This document shows positions 25,310 through 32,196 of a DNA stretch of 35,512 nucleotides, in pieces. The DNA is taken from positions 1-35,512 of the forward strand of contig JAIOPE010000099.1 in NCBI GenBank assembly GCA_021414065.1, written 5' to 3'. Both the position numbers and the translations under genes were made by a program. The notes beneath the pieces were generated by a model. It was not told the DNA's origin. It was given only the letters and a program-made list of their open reading frames with translations, and did no database searches. Every line of letters begins with the position of its first letter. Positions within the stretch are counted from its first letter, which is position 1. The stretch is from Planctomycetota bacterium (GTDB lineage: Bacteria; Planctomycetota; JAJSAM01; JAJVHW01).

Positions 25310-25786
25310 ATGACCGACGCCACGCCGCGAGCGACGATCCGCTTCCTGTTCAATGTCTGCAACGACGTCGAGGCGATGCGGCGCTTCTACGTGGACGACC
25401 TCGGACTGAAACAGGATTCGTTCCAGGACACTCCCGAGTTCGGCTGGCTTTCACTCCAGTGCGAAGGGTTCCAGGCGATGTGGTTCCGCGCGGACAATCC
25501 GCAGCCGATCGCTCGGATGTGGGCCATGCAGCCCGGCTGGCAGGGCGGCACGGCCGAGGTCGTGTCGTGGGGGATCTGGGTGCCGGAGGCCGAGTTCGCC
25601 GCGGTGTTCGAGCGGCTCGCGAAGTCCGGCGCGCCTCTGTTCCGCGCGGTGCCCGAGTGGCGCCAGAACGGGTACTGGGGCCTCTCGGTGCGCGATCCGA
25701 TGGGCGCGACCATCGAGGTTTATACGACGCCGAAGACGCGGCCGGAGACCACGATCTGGCCGACCTCCGGATGGGCCGGGAGCTGA
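25310..25786 (+). CDS. VOC-superfamily (glyoxalase/bleomycin-resistance fold) protein
   Basis: The 158-residue protein has the VOC pattern: a start TIRFLFNVCNDVEAMRRFYVDDLGL, a middle FERLAKSGAPLFRAV and an end YWGLSVRDPMGATIEVY, whose final Glu is a usual metal ligand position. It is one full two-module unit, probably a dimer. The substrate cannot be predicted; VOC proteins include lyases, dioxygenases and binding proteins. It starts 36 bases after apbE and might be co-transcribed, but unlike the upstream genes it does not overlap. No SD is visible. Confidence 0.8.
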   Translation: MTDATPRATIRFLFNVCNDVEAMRRFYVDDLGLKQDSFQDTPEFGWLSLQCEGFQAMWFRADNPQPIARMWAMQPGWQGGTAEVVSWGIWVPEAEFAAVFERLAKSGAPLFRAVPEWRQNGYWGLSVRDPMGATIEVYTTPKTRPETTIWPTSGWAGS

Positions 25787-25794
25787 GTCGGCCG

Positions 25795-25920
25795 CCTCGC
25801 GCGCCCCGTCGAGAACCCGGCGAACCTTGCGCCCGACGTCTCACACAGCGCCGTGGGAGCCGCATCGAATCGACATCCTGAGGGCGGAAAGCCGGCCGCA
25901 CGGAGGGCTCGATGACTGAG
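25795..25920 (+). repeat. 126-bp leader-like repeat, copy 1
   Basis: Ungapped hand alignment with 27066-27191 gives about 109 identities in 126 positions. The copy ends in GGAGGGCTCGATGAC, an SD followed by ATG at 25912, but the short frame beyond it (about 100 Arg-rich codons) does not look like a gene and runs antisense into the lipoprotein gene. It therefore looks like a transplanted or orphaned leader. The next 200 bases to 26122 hold nothing I can recognise. Confidence 0.85.
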
Positions 25921-26122
25921 TCACCGCGCCGCCTGAAGCCGAGACCTGAAGGGGCGACTCAACCGCTGCTGCAAGGCCGACGACGCCCGCCGCGCCGATC
26001 CGCCCTACTCCGTCGAACCGCGTCGGGTGACGCCCGCTCCGTCGCTCGTCCCCGCGGGGGGCGAGTTCGACGATCGCGGCGTCTCGCGACGCGCATCCGC
26101 GGACGCTGCAGCCCGTCCCGGG

Positions 26123-27025
26123 CTATCGCAGCGCGAGCGTCAGCCGCGGGCTCACCGCGTGATCTCCGTCTTCCGCGTGGTCGAGCACGGCGAGTGCGAA
26201 CGGGATCGACGCGCCGGTGAAGGCCGCGTCGTCCGCGTTGCCCGTGTCGAGCGCGCGTGAGAGTTCGACCGTCCACCAGCCGTCTTTCCACGCGCCCTTC
26301 GCTCGCACGTCGGCCGCGCTGCCGTCGGGCGCCTGGGCTTCGAACTGCGGGGCCGTCGCGATCGCGGCCTGGAGCGGCGGGGCAGGGATCGTGCGCGTGG
26401 CCGTTCTGCCCGCGTCCTCGGGACGGCGGATGTAGAGCGACCGTCCGTCGGCGAGCTTCTCCACGTGGCGCTTGCCGCCCGGGTCCGTCATGGTGTTCAC
26501 GTGGGTCTTGTCCATCGCGAAGCCGGCGCCGTCGGTGCGGGCGGACTTCCAGTGCCACACGTCCCACACGCAGTCCACCGGCGACGTCATGTCGCCCGTG
26601 AACTCGCCGGAGATCGGGAACCCGATCGCCAGAACGTCTTCCCGCTCCGGTCCGGAAGCCCACTTGTCGCCGGCGGGCTTCCATGCCTTGTGGACACGGT
26701 CTTCCGTGGCGTCGGCCCATCGCACGGCGAGGTGCAGACGACCGTCGGCGACGACCGCAGCGAGGCGCGCGTCGTGCGTTCCTCCCGGACCCGTCAGCGT
26801 GACGCGGAGCCACGTCGCGTCGCGCCACGCGGCGTCGTCGGTGACGCCGTCGAGTTGCGGTGCGGACGACGCAGAGATCGCAGTGAGCACGTCGCCGCCG
26901 GACTCGCGTGGAGCGGACTTGCACGCGGTCGCCGTGAGCGCCGCGACCGCGAGTGCAGCGGCGATTGCCGCATGAGGAAACGGATGAGGAACCGTGGGAG
27001 AGATCGAGCGGAACGACTGCGACAT
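26123..27025 (-). CDS. Putative lipoprotein with ethylbenzene-dehydrogenase-type heme-binding domain
   Basis: The 300-residue protein begins with a signal peptide (hydrophobic 18-34) ending at Cys35 (LTATAC), a likely though non-canonical lipoprotein site. The rest resembles the heme-binding domain of the ethylbenzene dehydrogenase gamma/cytochrome c-552 group: LDGVTDDAAWRDATWLRV, DGRLHLAVRWADATEDR, DCVWDVWHWKSARTDGAGF and a final WWTVELSRALDT with IPFALAVLDH. Such domains bind heme b through Met/Lys or His and act in periplasmic electron transfer. There is no CXXCH, so no covalent heme c. A strong GAGGAGGT SD precedes the start. It is divergent from iorA, sharing a 157-bp intergenic region. 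Heme binding is predicted from pattern only. Confidence 0.75.
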   Translation of the reverse strand: MSQSFRSISPTVPHPFPHAAIAAALAVAALTATACKSAPRESGGDVLTAISASSAPQLDGVTDDAAWRDATWLRVTLTGPGGTHDARLAAVVADGRLHLAVRWADATEDRVHKAWKPAGDKWASGPEREDVLAIGFPISGEFTGDMTSPVDCVWDVWHWKSARTDGAGFAMDKTHVNTMTDPGGKRHVEKLADGRSLYIRRPEDAGRTATRTIPAPPLQAAIATAPQFEAQAPDGSAADVRAKGAWKDGWWTVELSRALDTGNADDAAFTGASIPFALAVLDHAEDGDHAVSPRLTLALR

Positions 27026-27065
27026 CTAGACCTCCTCAGGTGCGGGACGCGTGGAATCTGCCATG

Positions 27066-27191
27066 CCTCGCGCGCCGCGTCGAGAACCCGACGAACCCTG
27101 CGACCGAGGTCTCACGCATCGCTCTGGGAGCCCCATAAAATCGACGTCCTGAGGCCGGAAGTCCGGCCGCACGGAGGGCTCGATGACAGAG
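27066..27191 (+). repeat. 126-bp leader-like repeat, copy 2, carrying the iorA start
   Basis: About 87 percent identical, without gaps, to 25795-25920. This copy runs through the SD (GGAGGG, 27173-27178) and first three codons of iorA. It contains a hairpin GGCCGGA-ag-TCCGGCC (27153-27168). GAGCCC at 27128-27133 can pair with GGGCTC at 27176-27181, which overlaps the SD. It also fills most of the intergenic space between the divergent lipoprotein gene and iorA, so it should contain the iorA promoter or leader; an AT-rich ATAAAAT at 27135 is the only -10-like site. Confidence 0.85.
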
Positions 27192-28865
27192 AACCCGCAG
27201 GCCGCGACGATGGCCGGACCAAAGGTGTCGTTCCGCGTGATGCTCGGTGCCGAGGTGGTTGCGCAGGCCGCGCTTGATGCGGGCATTTCCGCAGCTTACG
27301 CATACCCCGGAACGCCCTCCACCGAGATCATGGAGTTCATCCTCCACGAACGCGAACTTCACACGCGTCGCGATCCGGACGCCGCGCAGAGCCCGCGGGG
27401 CGGTTGGTGCGCCAACGAGAAGACGGCGTACGAGGCCGCGATGGGCGTGTCGATGGCGGGGCGGCGGGCCCTCGTCTCGATGAAGCACGTGGGACTGAAC
27501 GTGGCGATGGACCCGTACGTGAACTCGGCGCTCGTGACGCTCGGCGGCGGGCTCGTGCTCGCGGTGGCGGACGACCCCGGCATGTACTCGTCGCAGAACG
27601 AGCAGGACAGTCGCGTGATCGCCGACTTCGCCCACGCGATCTGCTTCGAGCCGGCGGATCAGCAGCAGGCGTACGACATGACGCGCGAGGCGTACGAGGT
27701 CTCGGAGCGGTTCCACATTCCCGTGATGATCCGCCTCGTGACGTGCCTCGCGCACAGTCGCACCTCGGTGCGTCTCGATGCGCCGATCGACGAGCGTCCG
27801 CTCTCGGCCGAGACCCCGCGCGACGGCTGGGTGCTGCTCCCCGCGAACGCGCGTCGGCTCTGGAAGGGCCTGCTCGCGCGTCAGACCGAGTTCGTCGCGT
27901 GGAGTGAGGCGAGCCGCCACAACGTGCTCGAGTTGTCGCCGCTGCGCGGCGGGCTCGGAGTGATCACGACCGGCGTGGCGCGGAACCACTACTTCGAGAG
28001 TGCGGACGAACTCGCCGTGCGGCCGTCTCACCTGCACATCGGCACGTACCCGATCCCCATGGCGAAGGTGCGGCAGTTGGCCGAACACGTGGACCGGATC
28101 CTCGTCCTCGAAGACGGCTACCCATTCGTCGAACGCCTCATCGGCGGAACGCTCCCGCGCGATCTGAAGATCGCAGGGCGGCTGACGGGCGCGATCCCGG
28201 AGGACGGCGAGCTGAACCCGGATCTCGTGCGCCGCGCGCTCGGACTCGCCGGTCGTCACGGGATCGTCGTCGAAGGTCTCGCGCTGCCCCCGCGACCTCC
28301 GCAGCTCTGCCAGGGCTGTCCGCACCGCGACTCGTACGACGCGATCAAGTCGGCGCTGGCCGCCGAGGGCGCGGCGCACCCGATCGTTGCGGGCGACATC
28401 GGCTGCTACACGCTCGGCGCGTTGCCGCCGTACCGCACGATGGAGTCGTGCCTCTGCATGGGCGCGTCGATCGGCATGGCGAGGGGCGCGGCAGCCGCCG
28501 GACTCAGCCCGGCGCTCGCGGTCATCGGAGACAGCACGTTCCTTCACTCCGGCGTGACGTCGCTGATGGACGCCGTCGCCGAGAACGCGCACATGACGGT
28601 CGTCATCCTCGACAACGAGGCCGTCGGGATGACCGGCGCACAGCCCACCGTGCTGCCCGACTCGCGGCTCGAACCGATTGTGCGCGGCGTCGGCGTGGAC
28701 CCGGACCACATCCACGTCCAGGAGGCGCATCCGCGCTGCGTCGAGCAGATGACCGCGTTGCTGCGCAAGACGTTCGCGCATCCGGGACTCTCGGTGGTGA
28801 TCTTCGTGCGGCAGTGCATTCCCGCGGCGAAGAAGACGAAGGCCGCTGCCGCGGCGCAGTCGTGA
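27183..28865 (+). CDS. iorA: Indolepyruvate:ferredoxin oxidoreductase alpha subunit, lacking ferredoxin domain
   Basis: The 560-residue protein follows the IorA plan: alpha domain (AYPGTPSTEIMEF at 40-52, NEKTAYEAAMGVSMAGRRAL, MKHVGLNVAMDPYVNSA, SSQNEQDSR), a middle domain (VLEDGYPFVERLI), then the TPP domain with CQGCPHRDSYD (near 376), GDIGCYTLGALPPY, GDSTFLHSGV (near 450) and ILDNEAVGMTGAQP. With IorB it oxidises aryl pyruvates from Phe, Tyr and Trp to aryl-acetyl-CoA. Classical archaeal IorA ends in a two-cluster ferredoxin; here the chain stops after VIFVRQCIPAAKK with a Lys/Ala tail and no such cluster, a form I also recall from Bacteroidetes. Its start codon lies within the 126-bp repeat, and iorB follows after ten bases. 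Confidence 0.92.
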   Translation: MTENPQAATMAGPKVSFRVMLGAEVVAQAALDAGISAAYAYPGTPSTEIMEFILHERELHTRRDPDAAQSPRGGWCANEKTAYEAAMGVSMAGRRALVSMKHVGLNVAMDPYVNSALVTLGGGLVLAVADDPGMYSSQNEQDSRVIADFAHAICFEPADQQQAYDMTREAYEVSERFHIPVMIRLVTCLAHSRTSVRLDAPIDERPLSAETPRDGWVLLPANARRLWKGLLARQTEFVAWSEASRHNVLELSPLRGGLGVITTGVARNHYFESADELAVRPSHLHIGTYPIPMAKVRQLAEHVDRILVLEDGYPFVERLIGGTLPRDLKIAGRLTGAIPEDGELNPDLVRRALGLAGRHGIVVEGLALPPRPPQLCQGCPHRDSYDAIKSALAAEGAAHPIVAGDIGCYTLGALPPYRTMESCLCMGASIGMARGAAAAGLSPALAVIGDSTFLHSGVTSLMDAVAENAHMTVVILDNEAVGMTGAQPTVLPDSRLEPIVRGVGVDPDHIHVQEAHPRCVEQMTALLRKTFAHPGLSVVIFVRQCIPAAKKTKAAAAAQS

Positions 28866-28875
28866 GGAGACCGTC

Positions 28876-29463
28876 ATGAAGACCGACATCGTTCTCTCGG
28901 GAGTGGGCGGGCAGGGCGTGCTGTCGATGGCGGCGGTCATCGCCGAAGCGACGCGCTACGAGGGCCTGCACGTGAAGCAGGGAGAGGTCCACGGGATGTC
29001 GCAGCGCGGCGGCTCCGTGCGCGCCTTCCTCCGGATCTCGGATGAACCGGTCCGGAGCGACCACATCGGCGCCGGGTCGGCCGACATGATCCTGTCGCTC
29101 GAACCCATCGAGAGTCTTCGATACCTTCCGTACCTGCGGCCGGGCGGCGCGCTCGTGACGTCGATCGACCCCGTGACGAATATCCCCGACTACCCGAACC
29201 GCGAGAGCGTGCTCGCGATGCTGCACAAGGTGCCGCGCATGCTCGTGATCGAGGCGGCGGCACTCGCGAAGGCCGCGGGCCTCGCGCAGGCCACGAACGT
29301 GGTGATGGTCGGTGCCGCGTCGCACTTCCTGCCGATCCGTCGTGAGTCGCTCGAGCGTTGCATCCGCGAGGGCTTCGCGTCGAAGGGCGACCGCGTCGTG
29401 GACGCGAATCTGCGGGCGTTCCGTGCTGGGCGCGAGGCGGTCCAGTGCGCGACGACGACGTGA
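28876..29463 (+). CDS. iorB: Indolepyruvate:ferredoxin oxidoreductase beta (gamma-like) subunit
   Basis: The 195-residue protein begins MKTDIVLSGVGGQGVLSMA, with the GxGGQG motif at residues 9-14. It has the IorB signature KQGEVHGMSQRGGSVRAFLRI and, later, ATNVVMVGAASHFLP. It is the CoA-side partner of IorA. A GAGGAG SD sits before the ATG. Its stop overlaps the start of the acyl-CoA synthetase gene (TGATG at 29461-29465). Length is normal. Confidence 0.95.
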   Translation: MKTDIVLSGVGGQGVLSMAAVIAEATRYEGLHVKQGEVHGMSQRGGSVRAFLRISDEPVRSDHIGAGSADMILSLEPIESLRYLPYLRPGGALVTSIDPVTNIPDYPNRESVLAMLHKVPRMLVIEAAALAKAAGLAQATNVVMVGAASHFLPIRRESLERCIREGFASKGDRVVDANLRAFRAGREAVQCATTT

Positions 29464-31733
29464 TGGAGCGCGCGCTGATCGACCGAGCTGCGATTGCGAC
29501 GGCGCTTGCGTCTGCGGTTGCGGCTGCTCGCCTCGCCGAGCGCGACGCGTTGCTCGAGCACGAGGGGTTCGCCGTCGCGGCGGCGGCGGGGATCGGCGTT
29601 CCCCGGCACCTGCTGGTGCGCAGCGCGACGGACCTGGGGGGCGACGCCTTCGACCTGTTCCGCGGCGACCGCGTCGTGGTGAAAGTGGTCTCCGCAAACG
29701 TCGCGCACAAGAGCGATCGCGGCGGCGTGCGATTCGTGCCGCGCGACGTCGTGGCGGTCGCGGGCGCGATGCGTTCGATGGCCGACACGTTTGCCGCCGA
29801 CGGCGTCGATGGCTTCCTCGTCGAGGAACTGGTCCCGCACGACCCAGGCTTCGGCGGAGAGCTCCTCGTGGGGGTGCGCTGCACGCCCGACTTCGGCCCC
29901 GTGGTGACGCTCGGACCCGGCGGTGTCCACGCGGAGTTCCTCACGCGGAGTCTCGCGCCGGGGTGTGGCGTGGCGATCGTCTCGCCGGCGCTCACGGACT
30001 CCGCCGACTTGGATCGGGCGCTCGAACGCGCGTCCGTGGTCCGGTTCCTGACGCAGTCGCAGCGCGGGAAGCCGGCGCGCGTCGCGCTGTCGTCGGTGCG
30101 AGATCTCGTGTGCAGGATGCTCGCGATCGCCGTCGCCGCGGGGAGGGCTGGCATCTCCGACTTCGAGATGAATCCGATCGTCTTCACGGCGGAAGGGCCG
30201 GTCGCTCTCGATGCGCTTGCGCACGTCGGCGCCGCCGTCGTCGCGCCCGTCGCGCCGCGCCCGATCGAGAAGATCGCCCGCATGCTCCACCCGCGGACGC
30301 TCGCGATCGTCGGGGTGTCGGAGCGCATGAACCCGGGCCGACAGATGCTCGAGAACGTCCTGCGGGCGGGCTTCCCGCGCGAGCAGGTGTTCGTCATCAA
30401 GCCCGGTTCGGACTCGGTGGCCGGGTGCCGGTGCGTGCCGGACCTCGCATCGCTCCCCGAACCGGCCGATCTGTTCCTCGTGTGCGTGGACGCGCGCCAG
30501 GCGGCGGCTTCGTGCGAGGAGGCGATCCGACTTCGCAAGGCCGAGAGCATCGTGCTGATCCCGGGCGGCTTCGGCGAGCGAGACGGAAGCGAAGCGCACG
30601 TGGACCGACTGCGCGACGCGCTCGCCGCGGCGCGGAGCGAGCCGTGGCGGGGGCCCGTGATCAACGGCGCGAACTGCCTCGGCGTGCGGTCGCGGCCCGG
30701 CCGGTGCAACACGCTGTTCATCCCCGAGCACAAGCTGAGCATCGGCGGAGCCCGCGAGGCGCCGCTCGCCGTGTCGAGCCAGAGTGGGGCGTTCGCGGTG
30801 TCGTGGGCCAGCGAACTCGGCGCGCTCGACCCGCGCTTCATCGTGACGTTCGGGAACCAGCTCGACCTGACGGTGGCCGACTGGCTTGAGCATCTCGAAG
30901 GCGACCCGGAAGTGCGCGTGTTCGCTTGCTATGTGGAAGGATTCCGGCCGGGCGACGGTCGTCGGTTCGCCGACGTCGCGGCGCGCATCACGGCGTCGGG
31001 CCGCACCGTGCTCCTCTACCGCGCCGGTCGCACCACAGCGGGTGCGGCGGCTTCGGCGAGCCACACGGCGTCGATCGCCGGTGACGCATCGGTCTGTCGC
31101 GCCGTGGTCGAGGCCGCGGGCGTCGTGGTCGCGGACGGCCTCGACGAGTTCACCGACCTCACACGCCTGTTCTGCCTGCTGGGGGACCGCCGCGTGAGCG
31201 ACCTTCGGCTCGGCGCGATGTCGAACGCCGGGTTCGAGTGCGTGGCGATCGCGGACCACGCCGGCGCATTCACGCTCCCGGACTTTTCACCGGCCACGAG
31301 CGCACGACTCGTCGCTGCGCTCGACGCTGCCAAACTGGGTGCGATCGTCGGCGTGCGGAACCCGCTCGACGTCACCCCGATCCTCGGCGACGCTGCGTTC
31401 GCCGACGCGGCCGCGGCGATCCTCGACGACCCGGGCGTGGACGCCGGGCTGATCGGATGCGTGCCGCTGAGCGGCGCGATCACGACGCTCGCCGCCGGGC
31501 CGGGCCACGATGAAGACATCCGCCGCGAAGGCTCGCTCGTCTCGCGTCTCGGGCGCCTCGCGGCGCGTGAGAAGCCGTGGGTCGCGGTCGTGGACGCCGG
31601 TCCGCTCTACGACCCCATGGCGCGGGCGCTCGACGCCGCAGGCGTGCCGACGTTCCGCGCGGCCGACCGCGCGTTGGCGCTGTTCGGCCGCTGGTGCGAG
31701 TGGCGGATCAGGTACGGAGCGACGAGGGGCTGA
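29463..31733 (+). CDS. ADP-forming acyl-CoA synthetase (acetate-CoA ligase type), beta-alpha fusion
   Basis: The 756-residue protein turns acyl-CoA, ADP and phosphate into acid, CoA and ATP. Residues 1-235 form the ATP-grasp (beta) domain with VAHKSDRGGVRF (His82) and EMNPIVFT. Residues 266-400 form the CoA-binding domain (PRTLAIVGVSERMNPGRQMLENV). Then come succinyl-CoA-ligase-like domains with AVSSQSGAFAVSWASE and SASHTASIAGD (His534, the expected phosphohistidine). In most fused forms I know the order is alpha then beta; here beta comes first. Its overlap with iorB implies use on aryl-acetyl-CoA made by IorAB, as for the archaeal ACS II enzyme, though acetyl-CoA from PFOR is also possible. 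An alternative GTG start lies at 29460. Confidence 0.9.
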   Translation: MERALIDRAAIATALASAVAAARLAERDALLEHEGFAVAAAAGIGVPRHLLVRSATDLGGDAFDLFRGDRVVVKVVSANVAHKSDRGGVRFVPRDVVAVAGAMRSMADTFAADGVDGFLVEELVPHDPGFGGELLVGVRCTPDFGPVVTLGPGGVHAEFLTRSLAPGCGVAIVSPALTDSADLDRALERASVVRFLTQSQRGKPARVALSSVRDLVCRMLAIAVAAGRAGISDFEMNPIVFTAEGPVALDALAHVGAAVVAPVAPRPIEKIARMLHPRTLAIVGVSERMNPGRQMLENVLRAGFPREQVFVIKPGSDSVAGCRCVPDLASLPEPADLFLVCVDARQAAASCEEAIRLRKAESIVLIPGGFGERDGSEAHVDRLRDALAAARSEPWRGPVINGANCLGVRSRPGRCNTLFIPEHKLSIGGAREAPLAVSSQSGAFAVSWASELGALDPRFIVTFGNQLDLTVADWLEHLEGDPEVRVFACYVEGFRPGDGRRFADVAARITASGRTVLLYRAGRTTAGAAASASHTASIAGDASVCRAVVEAAGVVVADGLDEFTDLTRLFCLLGDRRVSDLRLGAMSNAGFECVAIADHAGAFTLPDFSPATSARLVAALDAAKLGAIVGVRNPLDVTPILGDAAFADAAAAILDDPGVDAGLIGCVPLSGAITTLAAGPGHDEDIRREGSLVSRLGRLAAREKPWVAVVDAGPLYDPMARALDAAGVPTFRAADRALALFGRWCEWRIRYGATRG

Positions 31734-31743
31734 GAGGCGTCGT

Positions 31744-32055
31744 CTACTCGGTCGCTTCCATGGCGATCTTCACGACCGTGACCACGAGGCCCGTGGAGCG
31801 AGCGGCTTCCGCTTCAGCCTTGGCGCGCTCGTTGTAGGGGAACGTGGAGGTCGCGACGACGCCCGGCTTCCCGACGCCCCAGACGATCTTCATGCGGGTG
31901 GGGGCCTTCGGTGCGCGCGGCTTGCGCGGGCGCGGGGGCGCCTTCGCCTTGGCTTCCTTCGCGGCTGCCTTCGCGGCCGCCTTGTCGGTTGCCTTGGCCT
32001 CGGCTTCCGACGCTGCGTGGGCGATTCGGTCGGAATTGGACAGCGGTCGAGTCAA
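31744..32055 (-). CDS. Small Lys/Ala-rich protein with conserved-looking C-terminal domain
   Basis: The predicted 103-residue protein starts at a TTG six bases after a good GGAGG SD (minus strand, near 32066). An ATG at 32115 would add 20 residues of unlikely sequence. Residues 12-55 are a low-complexity Lys/Ala/Pro stretch (EAKATDKAAAKAAAKEAKAK) like nucleic-acid-binding tails. The remaining 50 residues (RMKIVWGVGKPGVVATSTFP, then NERAKAEAEA, VVTVVKIAME) look like a folded unit similar to small proteins I associate with planctomycetes. No function is assigned. It converges on the acyl-CoA synthetase gene with a ten-base gap and no visible terminator. Confidence 0.65.
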   Translation of the reverse strand: MTRPLSNSDRIAHAASEAEAKATDKAAAKAAAKEAKAKAPPRPRKPRAPKAPTRMKIVWGVGKPGVVATSTFPYNERAKAEAEAARSTGLVVTVVKIAMEATE

Positions 32056-32059
32056 GAGA

Positions 32060-32076
32060 CACCTCCGTGGGAGGTG
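32060..32076 (-). promoter_or_regulatory. SD-masking hairpin before the TTG-start gene
   Basis: On the minus strand CACCTCC-cac-GGAGGTG forms a perfect seven-bp stem whose 3' arm is the SD of the small gene. It could hide the ribosome site until opened. Alternatively it may be a 3' end structure for the upstream OFOR mRNA, which ends about 120 bases earlier. No T-run follows. Confidence 0.45.
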
Positions 32077-32196
32077 GAGTAGAACTGTACCGGGCCTCCG
32101 ATCCGGACGAATCACCGTCGGTCCGACACTTCGGAGGGGCGTCCAGGCTCAGTTCCGGGTCGCGACCGCGCTTGTCTTGCGCGCCATGACGAAGCG

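Noticed and set aside
25912..26220. Frame of 102 codons starting at the ATG in repeat copy 1
   Set aside because: It has an SD and ATG from the repeat, but the product is Arg-rich low complexity and runs antisense into the heme-domain lipoprotein gene.
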